64,000 nucleotides of DNA, from NCBI GenBank assembly GCA_029964075.1, contig CM057135.1, positions 20,052,863 through 20,116,862 on the forward strand, in the 5' to 3' direction. The DNA is from Patiria pectinifera (Eukaryota; Echinodermata; Asteroidea; Valvatida; Asterinidae). Below the pieces are notes generated by a model. The model was not told the DNA's origin, made no database searches, and worked only from the letters and a program-made list of their open reading frames with translations. The translations under genes were made by a program, and so were the position numbers. Shown here one piece after another: positions 46,578 through 58,595 of the stretch. Position 1 is the stretch's first letter; each line of letters opens with the position of its first letter.

Positions 46578-49500
46578 ATGGAATGTTGCAATTGCTCCGC
46601 AAGTCTGAAGTCCAAACCAACTTACCATCGCGCAGGATTATACCATGTCCTGAACAGACACAATCTACCTGCGACCAGGCCGGCTGACATCTTGACGTCA
46701 CTGAGACTTGTCAACAACCTCACACCACAACAGAAATTCATGTGTGCAGATTGTTCTAAGATAGTTGTTTGGATGGGAAGGGCGCAAAAACAACTAACAG
46801 AGACAAAGGAAAACTTTGTAAAGGCCACCAATCCCCAGTCCTACATTGCAAAGAAATCATCAAGGAGCCCTGGAATAACAGAGACAAAGAAAATTGTTGT
46901 AAAGGCCACCCGCCCCCAGTCCTAAATTGCAAAGAAATCATCACGGAGCCCTGGAATAACACCCAAACGGGTAAAAAAGTTAAGGCTGTGTAGTCCCCTT
47001 GCTGATCATGCATATGCAAGAACACCCCAGAAACGAGAGGGAAACTGTTTTGAAACTCCATCACCGAGTCGAAAGAGCCCTGTTAAGAAACTCAGGAAGA
47101 AACTAATTGCCAAACCTGCTGCAGTGATAAGGAGAGATATTGCCCTGCGCAATCTGAAGTTGAGCTTCTACAAAACCGGCTCGGTTCAACTTTTCCACTG
47201 CTCACCCCCAGCAAGAAACGCTTTGTACAAAATTGTGGAAAACTTTGCCAGGACCGAAACAATAGAATTCATCAGTCCCAAGAGGGCCAAGAAGAACATC
47301 TCATTGAGACGGGCAGCTACGGCAGAAGAACTAATTAACTTCTCATTGGACGAAGTTGTAGCCGAAAGCTGCCAACAATGTCCAGTCCTGACATCAGCGC
47401 TTATTGGCGCCCTCACCACGAAACGTAACTTTACAATGGTGAGAAGGCGACCTAAAAGGGTGACTCCAATCATCGGGACAATTATGTCAATAATCTGTTT
47501 CGTTTGCAAGCCCCAGGTACTAAATATTTTTTAAGTCATGAATAGCATCCAGATGTGGCTGGCAGGATGTAAGAGGAAGGTAATAATGACGTGTGTGTGT
47601 TTAATTGTTAACGTTGTTCTTGTTTCGTTTTCTTTCCTTTTTTTAAAAATATATATCTTTTTTGCTATGGGGTTAAAAGAAGCATTACTGTTTGATTTAG
47701 GTGAAACGCCCGTTTTTACTCGGAGATTTTACTTTCAATAAAATCTGGGATAGGCCCTACATCATAACATGAGCAGCAACGATTTCAAGCATTGTGTGGT
47801 CTGTGGTGGGGGTAGTATACCCTGGAAGTTCGAACACCGGAGAGAGCTGAGGAGGGTTACACCATCAGACCATGGGGGGTGCTCCATTTTACTATATATA
47901 TAATAGGGCGCTATTCACAGATGTATAGAAGCACATAAATGGCAGTTTTTTGCATCTATTATGGGCAAATAATAGTGTAATGTACGTATTTTCGTTAAAA
48001 AATGGCAAAAACGATTTTCGTACACATATAAAACCCTTTCAAGATGTATACAATGTAAATTATAATTGAATTCAACAACCAAGGGGTTAGAGTAAGAGGG
48101 GGGGGGGGGGGTTGTCATCACCATTGACATCACCTCCCCAAAAAGCTATTTTGTGCATGTTCCACCCATCCCTGGATACCGCCCATGATCTTTAATTGAA
48201 AATATTGGAAATTGTGACCAACTAATAAGTCTATCATATCGAAATATTTACCATTTTGGCTAGCCATATCTTCATTAACTTTGTATGCATGACTTTTTCA
48301 AGCAAAAATTGAAAAAATCAATGTTTGACTAATCCCCCCCCCAAAAAAAACACAACGAAATATGGGTTTCTACATGCTGTGATGTACATGTAGTAGCAGG
48401 CACTGTCTTTCGCGCTCCTTTCAAATACAGGTATTTTCCAGATTTAACCAGCTTGGATTATGCATAGGACTGAACGCCACTCACAGAGCAGTGGACAATC
48501 TTTGCGCCAACCATGACAAGAATGTTCAGGTTTGTCGTACCAACCAGGAGGGCATTGCCAAATTGCGACTTCAGGGGCCAGAAGGTAATTGAACTTTGTA
48601 AACTAACTAATTTGGACCAAAACAAACATGGGGAGGGGAAATGTTTTAATATTTAAATCGACAAATTAAGCACTGTTTTAAATACACGTAGCCGGTCGTT
48701 GCCGTGAGAAGAACCTTAAACATAACTTTCCTCGATTGAAGCGCCTTGACCGTTATCAACCATAAAGGTTCGAAGTCTAAGCTGGCAGTAAGCGTATTGT
48801 TGATCGTACTTTCAAATGACGTTAAGCACGATGGCTATAATTATATAGTTTAAAGCAGCTGAATTCGATCACGATGCGCTTGTGTGTTTTTCAATGTTTC
48901 TTGGTCTAACGTATATACAAGTACATGTTTTGGGGTGCGCATTTGGCACTGTATCAATATCAAATAAAAATGTACTTCTGGGGGATTGCACTGCTCTAGT
49001 TATATTTTACATCCTCGGGGAAAATGCTTGAAAAAATAAGAAACATACACTGTTGTATAGGTTCATTTTTTAATGTTTTATCAACAGATTGCGAAAAGGA
49101 TGCCAGACAAAGATATGTACTGGCTGAAAACCGTGTACATAACAACGACAAGGGACAAATTGCTGGAAATGCCGACGCATCCACTGACGAGGAGGATCTA
49201 GTGCTGCTGACAGATGACATTCTGGAGGACCCACACAGCATTTCGTTGAAGTCTTTTGATGACAGGCAGAAACGTGCTAATACAGCACAGATTCCAGGTT
49301 AGAATAGAGTTGATGGCATTCCAATAGGCTACATGTTCTATTAAACCGGGCTAATGATAAAGTAATCAAAATAATTATGTGGAACACTTTAATTGGGACG
49401 TCCTTGTTTAGTTACACATTGTAACTATAATCGCATATCTGCCCATGCAGTGTACCCGATAAAACTAGGTGGACCTGCAAAAATATAGTTTAATTGAAAG

Positions 49501-52500
49501 AAATAAAAAGCGCGTTTTTAAATTGTATTTACATTTTTTAAAGGGGAGCTTTAATTTTGTAATAAGTTTGATACGTCACGAGAACACTAGTTTCGCTCTT
49601 TACAAAGAGGCTTTCCCGTATTAAAACCGACCATCTCAATATAAAGTTTATTTTGTGAATTACGATATAACAATGTAATATATTTTTGTATTCAGATTAT
49701 AGAGGTTTCACGCTTACATTCGACAACGTCAACGAAACCATCAGAAGGAGACATGAAAGCTGAATTATGTCCACGCCTACGCGGCTCAAGAAGTGAAGAA
49801 GTTCCCCCTGCAGAAGATATTTCCAATATCCCGACATTTATATATCTACCGTCAAAGCAGGACAACCAGTCCCTGAAAGGAGATCTGGTCAAAGCTGCCG
49901 CCCAGATCATATGCACACACATCCCCCAGTTGGAACACTTGCAAGAGAAATTTGCCAATCCACCTCATGAATTCACCAAGGAATCAAGTCAAAAGAGCAT
50001 CATCGTAAGTTTCCTTCACCATTAGCCTGTTTGGAGGATAGAAGGATACTGTTAGGATAGAAATACTACACTTTATAATCATTATTGGTAATGACAAATA
50101 TATCGTTGTTTGACTTACATACTGAGAAAAGTTCTGGGGAGATGGATAATGTCAATAGCTTTATAAGGTTTTAATGATTATTGAAAGTATGTAAGTTATA
50201 ATTTCAACTGGATTAAGACTTATAGGGCCTATACACGATTGTCAAACAAAGTTAGTTAATCTGTTTCTTTCTTGGTCTGTTTAGAAAACACATAGTTATT
50301 TCCACCAAAGAATCATAATGTACGTAAAAGAAAAATCAAACATATTGATAAACAGTTTTATAATTAGACAAATAACCAACGGTTGAGGCATGGGTTGTTG
50401 TCAATAGCCAATTCTTTGTGCTTTGCATACTTTCATGTTCTGCAAATCGCTATATATATATATATATATATTTATACGCAGGTTCCACTTGGCGTCTTGA
50501 TGAAGGATGAAACTCAGACATCTCAAATGATAGAAATACTTCGCGACTATCATAAGTATGTTCCTCGGGCACCAAACGACCAGCCATTGGTAACAGTTCT
50601 GTGGGGCGATGGCCTGAGTGCAGAAAGAGTTAATGATGCCCAACTTGCAGTAGATAACATTTGCGGAGGGGACCCTTGGAGCAGGTTGGAGGGTATCGAG
50701 CTAGCGGCCCAAGAATGGCACAAGCGTGTACTTCTCTTGCAGGTACAGTACATATTTTCCAAACAGATTATACCCGGCACTACTTTTGCGATTTTCCCTT
50801 TGCAACTACCGAACCCTTTGCAACTTCCATACTGTATGCGATAGGGTTAAACTTCAAGGCGGTACCTGGAGCACTTGCACGGATGCATTTCTCAAGGGGG
50901 ATACTGAAGGCAAATGATATATTCATTTCCTGCATTTCAATATTTGGAATGAGGGATATGCTTGGGACTGGACTGCCGGGAGGGGAGGTGCACTAGTGGC
51001 GTATCCAAGTTGGGGTGAGAATTTTTTCCTTTGTTGTACTTCAGAAACGGTAATTAACTATACCGGGCATATTATACGTATGTATAGTTAGCTGCGTTAA
51101 CAATAATTTTGTTAACGCTTTGTGACACAGGACACCTACGATAAGCTATTCGACCCATCCAGTTCGAGAGATTTCGGAACCCTGGCAGAATTGCGCAACC
51201 GTTTCAACAGACGCAAAGTCAAGAAAACTGTCAAAGAATGTTTCGACTCAGCTTACGAGTTGATGGAGTTCTCCACTGAGGGATACCTACTTATGGCCGC
51301 TTTGAATTGTTTTGAGATCACCACAATAGATAAGGCCGCAGATGTCCTCCCGCCTGACGACATTGACAAATTCTCCCTCGTTAAAAACACGCAGAGAAAA
51401 TAATTGATGAGGTCTACCTGTCTAGCCCAACCAGCGATGCCCTTGTACTTCTTGAAGGTGATGACGATGGCGTTGAGTCAGAAATCGAGGAGGGTGATCC
51501 CGATGTGTACTGCACCTGTAAACAGCGGAAATGTGAAACAATGGTCGAATGTTCGAACCCAAAATGCAAAAACGGACAGTGGTTCCACCTGAGTTGCGTG
51601 AATTTAACCAAACATTCCGTACCTAAAGGAAAAAGGTCATGGTTTTGCTGTGATCATTGTCGGGTATCTATTGAAAAGAAGAAATCAAGAAAGGGTAAAC
51701 CACACATCAAAGCAACCCAGCATGCTAAGACTCCAGCAATAGACAGCACGAGAGAATACAGCAAGGCTGTGGTTTGGCATGGTCTCAATCACACCATCAG
51801 AAAGACAGCAATCAGAGAAAATAATGGGCCTAAAATGCTACAAAATTGGAAACATGATTTATTGCAATTTGTCCTACACAATCACACGAAATACACCATA
51901 TTTGCAATTAATCTACTAAGCAACACCAATGGAGGAGTATCCCAACGACTAAGACATCAACTGACATGGAGCCGAACAGTCAATACGAGAGGGGGATTAA
52001 ATAAGAGTATTGCATGTGACCTTCACATGGAGCATCTCAACAACTACTACAAAGGTTAGAGCATTGGCGGGTGAAAGGCCCCCCCCCCCTGGCAATCTGG
52101 CATTTCACAGAAAAATTGTACGTTGTAATAGTTGCATTTAGTATATCCCATTTAGAAATTAGTGTCCCCAGGTGTCCCCAAGAACTCAACCCTATATATA
52201 GTTGCGCACCTTGACGAAGTATACTTTGTGTGCTTATTTACTACATCCTTCGGAAATTTCAGTTAACAAATCAAAGTGATACCCCAAAACAATAATAAAA
52301 ACTTACTTTGTTTTACAGCAAGTGTCAAAAATGCCGGAGGATGCAGGTCGAAACAAACAATAAAGCGACACAGCTGCATGATTGGCTTAGGAAACACCAT
52401 CAACGACGCATTCGATAAGCAAGTCGCCGAAAGGGGCCCTCGGTATTCCAAAACTGGAACAGCAAGGGAGAGAAACATGCAAAATCTGATACAACACCTA

Positions 52501-52944
52501 GTAAAATACGGGGTGAGTAAAAATTGAGCCTTGAATGTTTTCCTTCTTAAAAGATTTTACGAATTGACACACAAGTTAATGAAGTATATACATAAAATCG
52601 AAAATTTTCCCCACTTATGTGGAAGAAATACTGAAAAGGATCCATCCTTATAGCAAACTGGCCACGAACCCACAACAATGAATTAAAATATATGTTCAAG
52701 ACCATGATGCCCCGGCAAAAGGAGCATGCTACATAATTATGTTTTAAAATATTCTTTCTTTTTTGCTCACCTGTACCAGGTGTGGGACGATATACCTGGT
52801 AGATTTCATCAATCTTTCCAAACCTTGACCCATGGGCCACCACCAGAAGCGGACAAGCTCCGAGTTGTACAGTCAAAGGTGGAAAAGCACAAGAAGAAAC
52901 TCGCAAAACGGAGGGCAAGTAATAGCTGCTTCGGAAGTAAATAA
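46578..52944 (+). CDS. DUF6589-like protein with PHD finger, nine exons
   Basis: Exons: 46578-47516, about 47546-47579, 48431-48584, 49088-49297, 49696-50004, 50482-50742, 51131-52054, 52319-52512, 52780-52944 (stop TAA). Exon 1 opens MECCNCSASLKSKP with paired Cys motifs (CCNC...CADC) and a tandem 27-residue Lys-rich repeat. Exon 5 has FTLTFDNVNE and exon 6 VPLGVLMKDET and LWGDGLSAERVNDAQ. Exon 7 ends with LTWSRTVNTRGG and DLHMEHLNNYYK. Together these are the landmarks I associate with DUF6589. A PHD finger (VYCTCKQ...CSNPKCKNGQWFHLSC...WFCCDHC) lies in exon 7 at about 51507-51660. Breaks: TAA at 46923-46925 where the first repeat has TAC; exon 5 off by one; exon 7 is 924 nt where 925 is needed, at the A5 run 51383-51387. 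Exon 2 phase is unresolved. PHD fingers read histone tails; the DUF6589 role is unknown. Confidence 0.7.
50450..50471. repeat. TA microsatellite
   Basis: About eleven AT/TA units just upstream of the 50482 exon acceptor. Confidence 0.8.
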
Positions 52945-52953
52945 GTCGCGTAT

Positions 52954-55879
52954 CTATAGTAAGTATTTTTTGCAGTGGTTCCTTAGATTTTTTTTTGCAT
53001 GGATACTTGCCGAAGCAGGTTGAACAGCACAAACACAAAACACATCTGCAATGTAAGTCGGAACAACCCTTACATTTATCCTTTTCCTTCCTGTATGTAG
53101 ACAGCTCATCCCCATCGAACTGTCGATTATGAAATTCGACAACATTTCTGCTCGTAGGCAACTGCTCTCCTCTACCAGTTTCTTAAGGCTGTCATCCTGG
53201 CACATGTTTATGCTTCTCTTGAAAGCGTAGCAGATGTGTATACCATCTCTCCCATCCCTGGCACACCGTCCAGACTCTTGCCAGTAAAGCATGGCTGTTG
53301 TGGGTAATCCCCAGTTGACTACAATGTCTATGTCATTTATGTTAACACCCATGCCCACTGCCAAGGTTGCCACCACAACGCTTATTGTGCTGTCAGCAGT
53401 GAGAAACTCTTTCATGATGATTTCTTTAACTCCATCTGGAGTTCCTGCGTGAAACATCTCGATGAGCGTGTTTTCTCTGTTTGCTTCTTTATTCTTGAAA
53501 GCGTCCTTCCCAAGATCTTCTCGAAAACAGTGGAATATTGTCTGACAAGACTTTACAGAATTTGTGTATACGATCATTTTCTTACTGTTGACTCCTTTTG
53601 ATTTCAGATGATCTACGATCAAGGAAAGAGCAATGCGGTGATTCTCCGTTACGCTTTGTAAGTCGAAGAAAATATTTGGGCGGTCTGGAATGATGGAGAC
53701 TGTTTTTGCGTCTCGTTTTAGACATAAGCAGGAAACAATATCTGCATACACTGCTTTGGTGGCAGTTGCTGTTACAGCCAAGACGGGTGCGTCGACAAGA
53801 GAAGTCACTGAAGTTACTTGCCTATAGGTCGGCCTAAAATCAAGTCCCCTGTGGGAAAAACAATTGACAGAATATGCAGCATGCATATTAATTCGAAAAC
53901 AAAAGGCTAAAGAACTGTCGTTAATTACAACGGAGGACATAGGCCTATTTCATGTAGGGTAAAAAATAGCATACTTTCCTTGTTGGAGATTGATGGACAG
54001 CGAGTGGCTGGTCATTTTATATCATTGTAACTCCCAATTTATACCGTGACTGTATTATTTTATTTTATTTTCCATCAGTATTCCCATCGTCGAGAAGGGG
54101 AGGTAAAAAATATAACTTGATTTCTGTGCTTTTCTTTTCTTTTAAATTATGTTAAGCTTTTTAATTCCTTTTTTTTTAATTTAGTTTATTTTACGGATGG
54201 GGTCCAAGGCGCTGAGTTTTCAATTACATTTTGTTTATGTAGATGTGTATATACTAAAGCACAACACCTTCCACTCGGACACAGTGTGCGCCTCGTCGTA
54301 TGCCTGCAACACAATCTTTTTGTCGTATAATTCCAAAAAAACTTTTCTCCAATTAGGCTGCAGAGGGGCTTCCGGTATCGCAAACATATGTGTAACCACA
54401 CCACTCAAAACATCTACACAGGTAAACATTAAATGAAATCGTGAAAACAACTACATTTTGTAATAGAAAGAGAGGAATAAAGACAAATGACCTGATAAAG
54501 AGTTTTAGTGTGATGTTGTACAGGGAACCATTACATGCCGGTTGGTCTTGTTGGGGGGGGGGGCCTTGGACGAGAAAAAAGAGACAACCACAACGTACTC
54601 CACCTCTTTATCGAATGTCTTGCAATGGTTTGATTAAAAAGAGCGCCAAAATCTGCCCCTTTCAAATTTACCTGTACACTATGGCTCAGAATAATACAAG
54701 GAACATGTGTATTATCAACAACCAGATTTCTTGGCCACTGATCCCCAAAAAGCTTGCATCTGCAAAGTGCTATACCTTCTTTTTCTGCATCTGGCATCCC
54801 TTGCTTGATCCCAGCAGCGGCTATGCCTTTTGCGCGTAGTTCCATAACCTGATTGTCCATGAGTGTCTTCAGTGGTGTAATTATCAACGCCGTGCACTGC
54901 GAGCCTGTTTTCTATGATTAAAGGATTAAACAAAATTAGTGGGCCCCAGCCAGAATATTAATTTGGATCCAGTTGATCGACACGAATACATTACTTTATC
55001 TTTAAAAACTCGCATAAAAATCGTAGATAAATATTATGAGCTTAGCAAGGGCATACAGTGCGTTTCCAGTGCGTAGTCTAGGCAATAATTCAAAAAAATG
55101 TTACATGAAGAGTCATTTTTGAGTACAAGTTGGTAACAGAGCTATTATACAAACTTTTTGGGAGATGAATCCAAAAATGATGGTTATCAAGTTGGATCTT
55201 TAGTGGAAATATGCCTTATTAATAGAAGTGTAAGTTGAATCACCAAAATTAACTTTGAAAATAATAAACTAATAATAAAAAATATATACCCAAGTTTGGG
55301 AACATATATATTACACGACATGTTTATGCACATTTTGCATATTTGAACTAAAATTCAAGCTTGATAACCATCATTTTCTGATTCAGCACCCCCAAAATTT
55401 GGTAGAATAGCTAAGTTGTCAACTCCTACTAAAAAAGGCCTCTTCTTGCCCTAAATGAGCCCCTTTTTGAAATATCGCCTGACATTGACAACGGCTTTGC
55501 GCTTGTCATGGTACGGGCGATATTATATAGAGGTGACATATCATTTTATGTATGATTATATATATTTTTTTAAAACGTTTTAGGCCTGGGTTAACGTTAA
55601 TGCACTCAGTGCACTACATAACTATTGTTTGGCCCCATCTGATATAATTCTAGTTTATAGTTTGCCTTACCTGATGCATAAGGAGAGGTGGCAAAACATA
55701 GCAAACGCTTTTTTTCATAGCCAGTGGGCAACAAAGCAAAGGAATCAGTTTTATTCATAACATTCTTAATTAATTCTTTCTGTTCTTTCTTCAACTGAAA
55801 AGTGAAACTATATTGGTCTTTAATTGCATTATACAATTGCATTATACAAGTCGTCGAATTCTTGATCGGTAACACTCAT
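52954..55879 (-). pseudogene. RecQ-like helicase, four exons, broken
   Basis: Exons: 55879-55671 (ATG at 55879), 54904 to about 54672, about 54430-54255, and 53848 to about 52954. Helicase motifs in order: Walker A region ALLPTGY (55750), ALIITPLKTLMDNQV (motif Ia), AYDEAHTVSEW (motif II, DEAH), FRPTYRQVTS and AVTATATK (motif III), KMIVYTNS (IV), VVVATLAVGMGVNI (V), YWQESGRCARDG (VI), then a Cys-rich tail (KCKGCSDLHCRCVLCLCC) in a shifted frame. This is the RecQ layout. Defects: a 13-bp tandem duplication TTGTATAATGCAA in exon 1 shifts frame; the A7 run after TATG shifts again, and the Walker A Gly before Lys reads Glu; slips occur at the exon 3/4 junction and near 53150. It ends tail to tail with the DUF6589-like gene. 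Confidence 0.75.
54905..55670 (-). other. Intron of the RecQ-like gene
   Basis: AT-rich, no exon seen. The segments around 55150-55200 and 55350-55400 share an inverted match (ATGATGGTTATCAAG), suggesting a small foldback element. Confidence 0.45.
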
Positions 55880-56165
55880 GGTTAATTGCTGTCAGGCAGT
55901 ATACCATCCGTCGCACGCGCAAGCTTCAAAGGCAAATTTTGTCATTTATTGTAACACTTGAAACTATACCCTGCCTCATCTAAATTGAAAAACCCACGTT
56001 AATTTGCAGAGTCACATAAGGGACGATAGTACGTTAATAACTGTAAGTACAGGCATGCACAGTACACACCCGGCCCTGTGTATACATTTGTATTCCTCCG
56101 TGATACGTACACCTGCTGTTCGTGGGAAAGTGTGGGCGTGACTTCAAGCCCGCAATCAAAATGCG

Positions 56166-56173
56166 TGACGTCA
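56166..56173. promoter_or_regulatory. CRE (TGACGTCA), promoter copy 1
   Basis: A full palindromic CREB/ATF site about 90 bp upstream of the first exon at 56260. Confidence 0.5.
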
Positions 56174-56209
56174 TTATGAATTATTCATAAGTCACGACCT
56201 CTCACACGT

Positions 56210-57490
56210 ACACCCGATTGCGAAGCGCCGCCACTGATAAAGATGGCGGCGGCCGAACCATGCATGCTATAACGTTGTCGGGATATTGTCCAGTTTGTGA
56301 AGACGCCATACATGGACAAATTTACGATTTCGGTAAGTTTGACCGTTATTTATGAAACACTAGAATCTCACGAGCACGATGGTATATGTGAAAGGGTTCT
56401 GTCTTATGTATTTCGGAAGATATTTGGAGTCAAACTTTCTCGGATTTCGGCAGTCGACACTTGGTGTTAACTGCTTGCGTCGGGGCATGGCGGTAATGGC
56501 GACAGTAACAAGACAGGTTTTAAAAGATAGCCATATACCGCCATGTTTGTAGGGCTAATCGTGCCCGTGAGCAGGTCCATCGTGCCTGTGAGCAGGTCCA
56601 TCGTGCCTGTGAGCAGAGCGTCGTGCCTGTGAGCAGGTCCGTCGTGCCTGTGAGCAGAGCGTCGTGCCTGTGAGCAGGTCCGTCGTGCCTGTGAGCAGAC
56701 CGTCGTGCCTGTGAGCAGGTCCATCGTGCCTGTGAGCAGACCGTCGTGCCTGTGAGCAGGTCCATCGTGCCTGTGAGCAGAGCGTCGTGCCTGTGAGCAG
56801 AGCCATCGTGCCTGTGAGCAGGTCCATCGTGCCTGTGAGCAGACCGTCGTGCCTGTGAGCAGGTCCATCGTGCCTGTGAGCAGAGCGTCGTGCCTGTGAG
56901 CAGAGCGTCGTGCCTGTGAGCAGGTCCATCGTGCCTGTGAGCAGGTCCATTGTGCCCGTCAGTAGAGCGTCGTGCCCGTGAGCAGGTCCATCATGCCTGT
57001 GAGCAGAGCGTCGTGCGTGTGAGTAAAACCGTCGTGCCTGTAAGCAGGTCCATCGTGCCTGTGAGTAAAACAGTCATGCCTGTGAGCAGGTCCGTCGTGC
57101 CTGTGAGTAAATCCGTCGTGCCTGTGAGTACAGACGTCGTGCGTGTGAGTAAAGCCATCGTGCCTGTGAGTAAAGCCGTCGTGCCTGTGAGTAAAAACGT
57201 CGTGCCTGTGAGTAAAGCTGTCGTGCATGTGAGTAAAACCGTCGTGCCTGTGAGTAAAGCCGTCGTGCCTGTGAGTAAAGCCGTCGTGCCTGTGAGTAAA
57301 GCCGTCGTGCCTGTGAGTAAAGCCGTCGTGCCTGTGAGTAAAACCGTCGTGCCTGTGAGTAAAGCCGTCGTGCCTGTGGAGATGGGGGTCTGTCGTGTTT
57401 TTGAGTCTAGCCGTCGGAGTCTTGCACTCTCAATATTAGTCCTCTTGATGGCGCCCTTTAACCTTCAGTTGTCATTCCGAATGCGTGGAG
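56210..57490 (+). repeat. Promoter/first exon/minisatellite block, copy 1
   Basis: Contains a first exon at 56260-56332 (73 nt, same splice donor as the used copy), intron start, a 21-bp minisatellite (56566-57393) and a unique tail (GGAGATGGGGGTCTGTCGTG to GTGGAGTGGGCTAATTTAATT). The next block repeats it from about 57505. The first exon could serve as an alternative start for the integrase-core gene. Confidence 0.8.
56566..57393. repeat. 21-bp minisatellite, about 39 units
   Basis: Unit CGTGCCTGTGAGCAGGTCCAT, drifting at about 57010 to a CGTGCCTGTGAGTAAAGCCGT variant. Because 21 is a multiple of three and the unit lacks stops, all frames look open (HRHDGFT-type on one strand, VPVSKAV-type on the other). 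There are no splice sites or flanking domains to support translation. Confidence 0.9.
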
Positions 57491-57504
57491 TGGGCTAATT
57501 TAAT

Positions 57505-58595
57505 TCAAGCCCGCAATCAAAATGCGTGACGTCATTATGAATTATGCATAAGTCACGACCTCTCACATGTACACCCGATTGCGAAGCGCCGCCACTGACA
57601 AAGATGGCGGCGGCCGAACCATGCATGCTATAACGTTGTCGGGATATTGTCCAGTTTGTGAAGACGCCATACATGGACAAATTTACGATTTCGGTAAGTT
57701 TGACCGTTATTTATGAAACACTAGAATCTCACGAGCACGATGGTATATGTGAAAGGGTTCTGTCTTATGTATTTCGGAAGATATTTGGAGTCAAACTTTC
57801 TCGGATTTCGGCAGTCGACACTTGGTGTTAACTGCTTGCGTCGGGGAATGGCGGTAATGGCGACAGTAACAAGACAGGTTTTAAAAGATAGCCATATACC
57901 GCCATGTTTGTAGGGCTAATCGTGCCCGTGAGCAGGTCCATCGTGCCTGTGAGCAGGTCCATCGTGCCTGTGAGCAGACCGTCGTGCCTGTGAGCAGAGC
58001 GTCGTGCCTGTGAGCAGGTCCGTCGTGCCTGTGAGCAGACCGTCGTGCCTGTGAGCAGGTCCATCGTGCCTGTGAGCAGACCGTCGTGCCTGTGAGCAGG
58101 TCTGTCATGCCTGTGAGCAGAGCGTCGTGCGTGTGAGTAAAACCGTCGTGCCTGTGAGCAGGTCCATCGTGCCTGTGAGTAAAACAGTCATGCCTGTGAG
58201 CAGGTCCGTCGTGCCTGTGAGTAAATCCGTCGTGCCTGTGAGTACAGACGTCGTGCGTGTGAGTAAAGCCATCGTGCCTGTGAGTAAAGCCGTCGTGCCT
58301 GTGAGTAAAAACGTCGTGCCTGTGAGTAAAGCTGTCGTGCATGTGAGTAAAACCGTCGTGCCTGTGAGTAAAGCCGTCGTGCCTGTGAGTAAAGCCGTCG
58401 TGCCTGTGAGTAAAGCCGTCGTGCCTGTGAGTAAAACCGTCGTGCCTGTGAGTATAGCCGTCGTGCCTGTGGAGATGGCGGTCTGTCGTGTTTTTGAGTC
58501 TAGCCGTGGGAGTCTTGCACTCTCAATATTAGTCCTCTTGATGGCGCCCTTTAACCTTCAGTTGTCATTCCGAATGCGTGGAGTGGGCTAATTTA
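57505..58595 (+). repeat. Promoter/first exon/minisatellite block, copy 2
   Basis: Near-identical to copy 1, with a shorter minisatellite at 57924-58475 (about 26 units, same two variants in the same order). A CRE lies at 57527-57534. The first exon is 57621-57693. This copy directly precedes exon 2 of the integrase-core gene. Confidence 0.85.
57527..57534. promoter_or_regulatory. CRE (TGACGTCA), promoter copy 2
   Basis: Same site and spacing (about 94 bp upstream of the ATG at 57621) as in copy 1. Conservation is by recent duplication, so it is weak evidence of function. Confidence 0.5.

Noticed and set aside
56467-58591. Long frames such as repeated VPVSKAV, HRHDGFT or CSQARR peptides
   Set aside because: They arise from a stop-free 21-bp minisatellite that is open in most frames on both strands, inside an intron. 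No domain or splice support.
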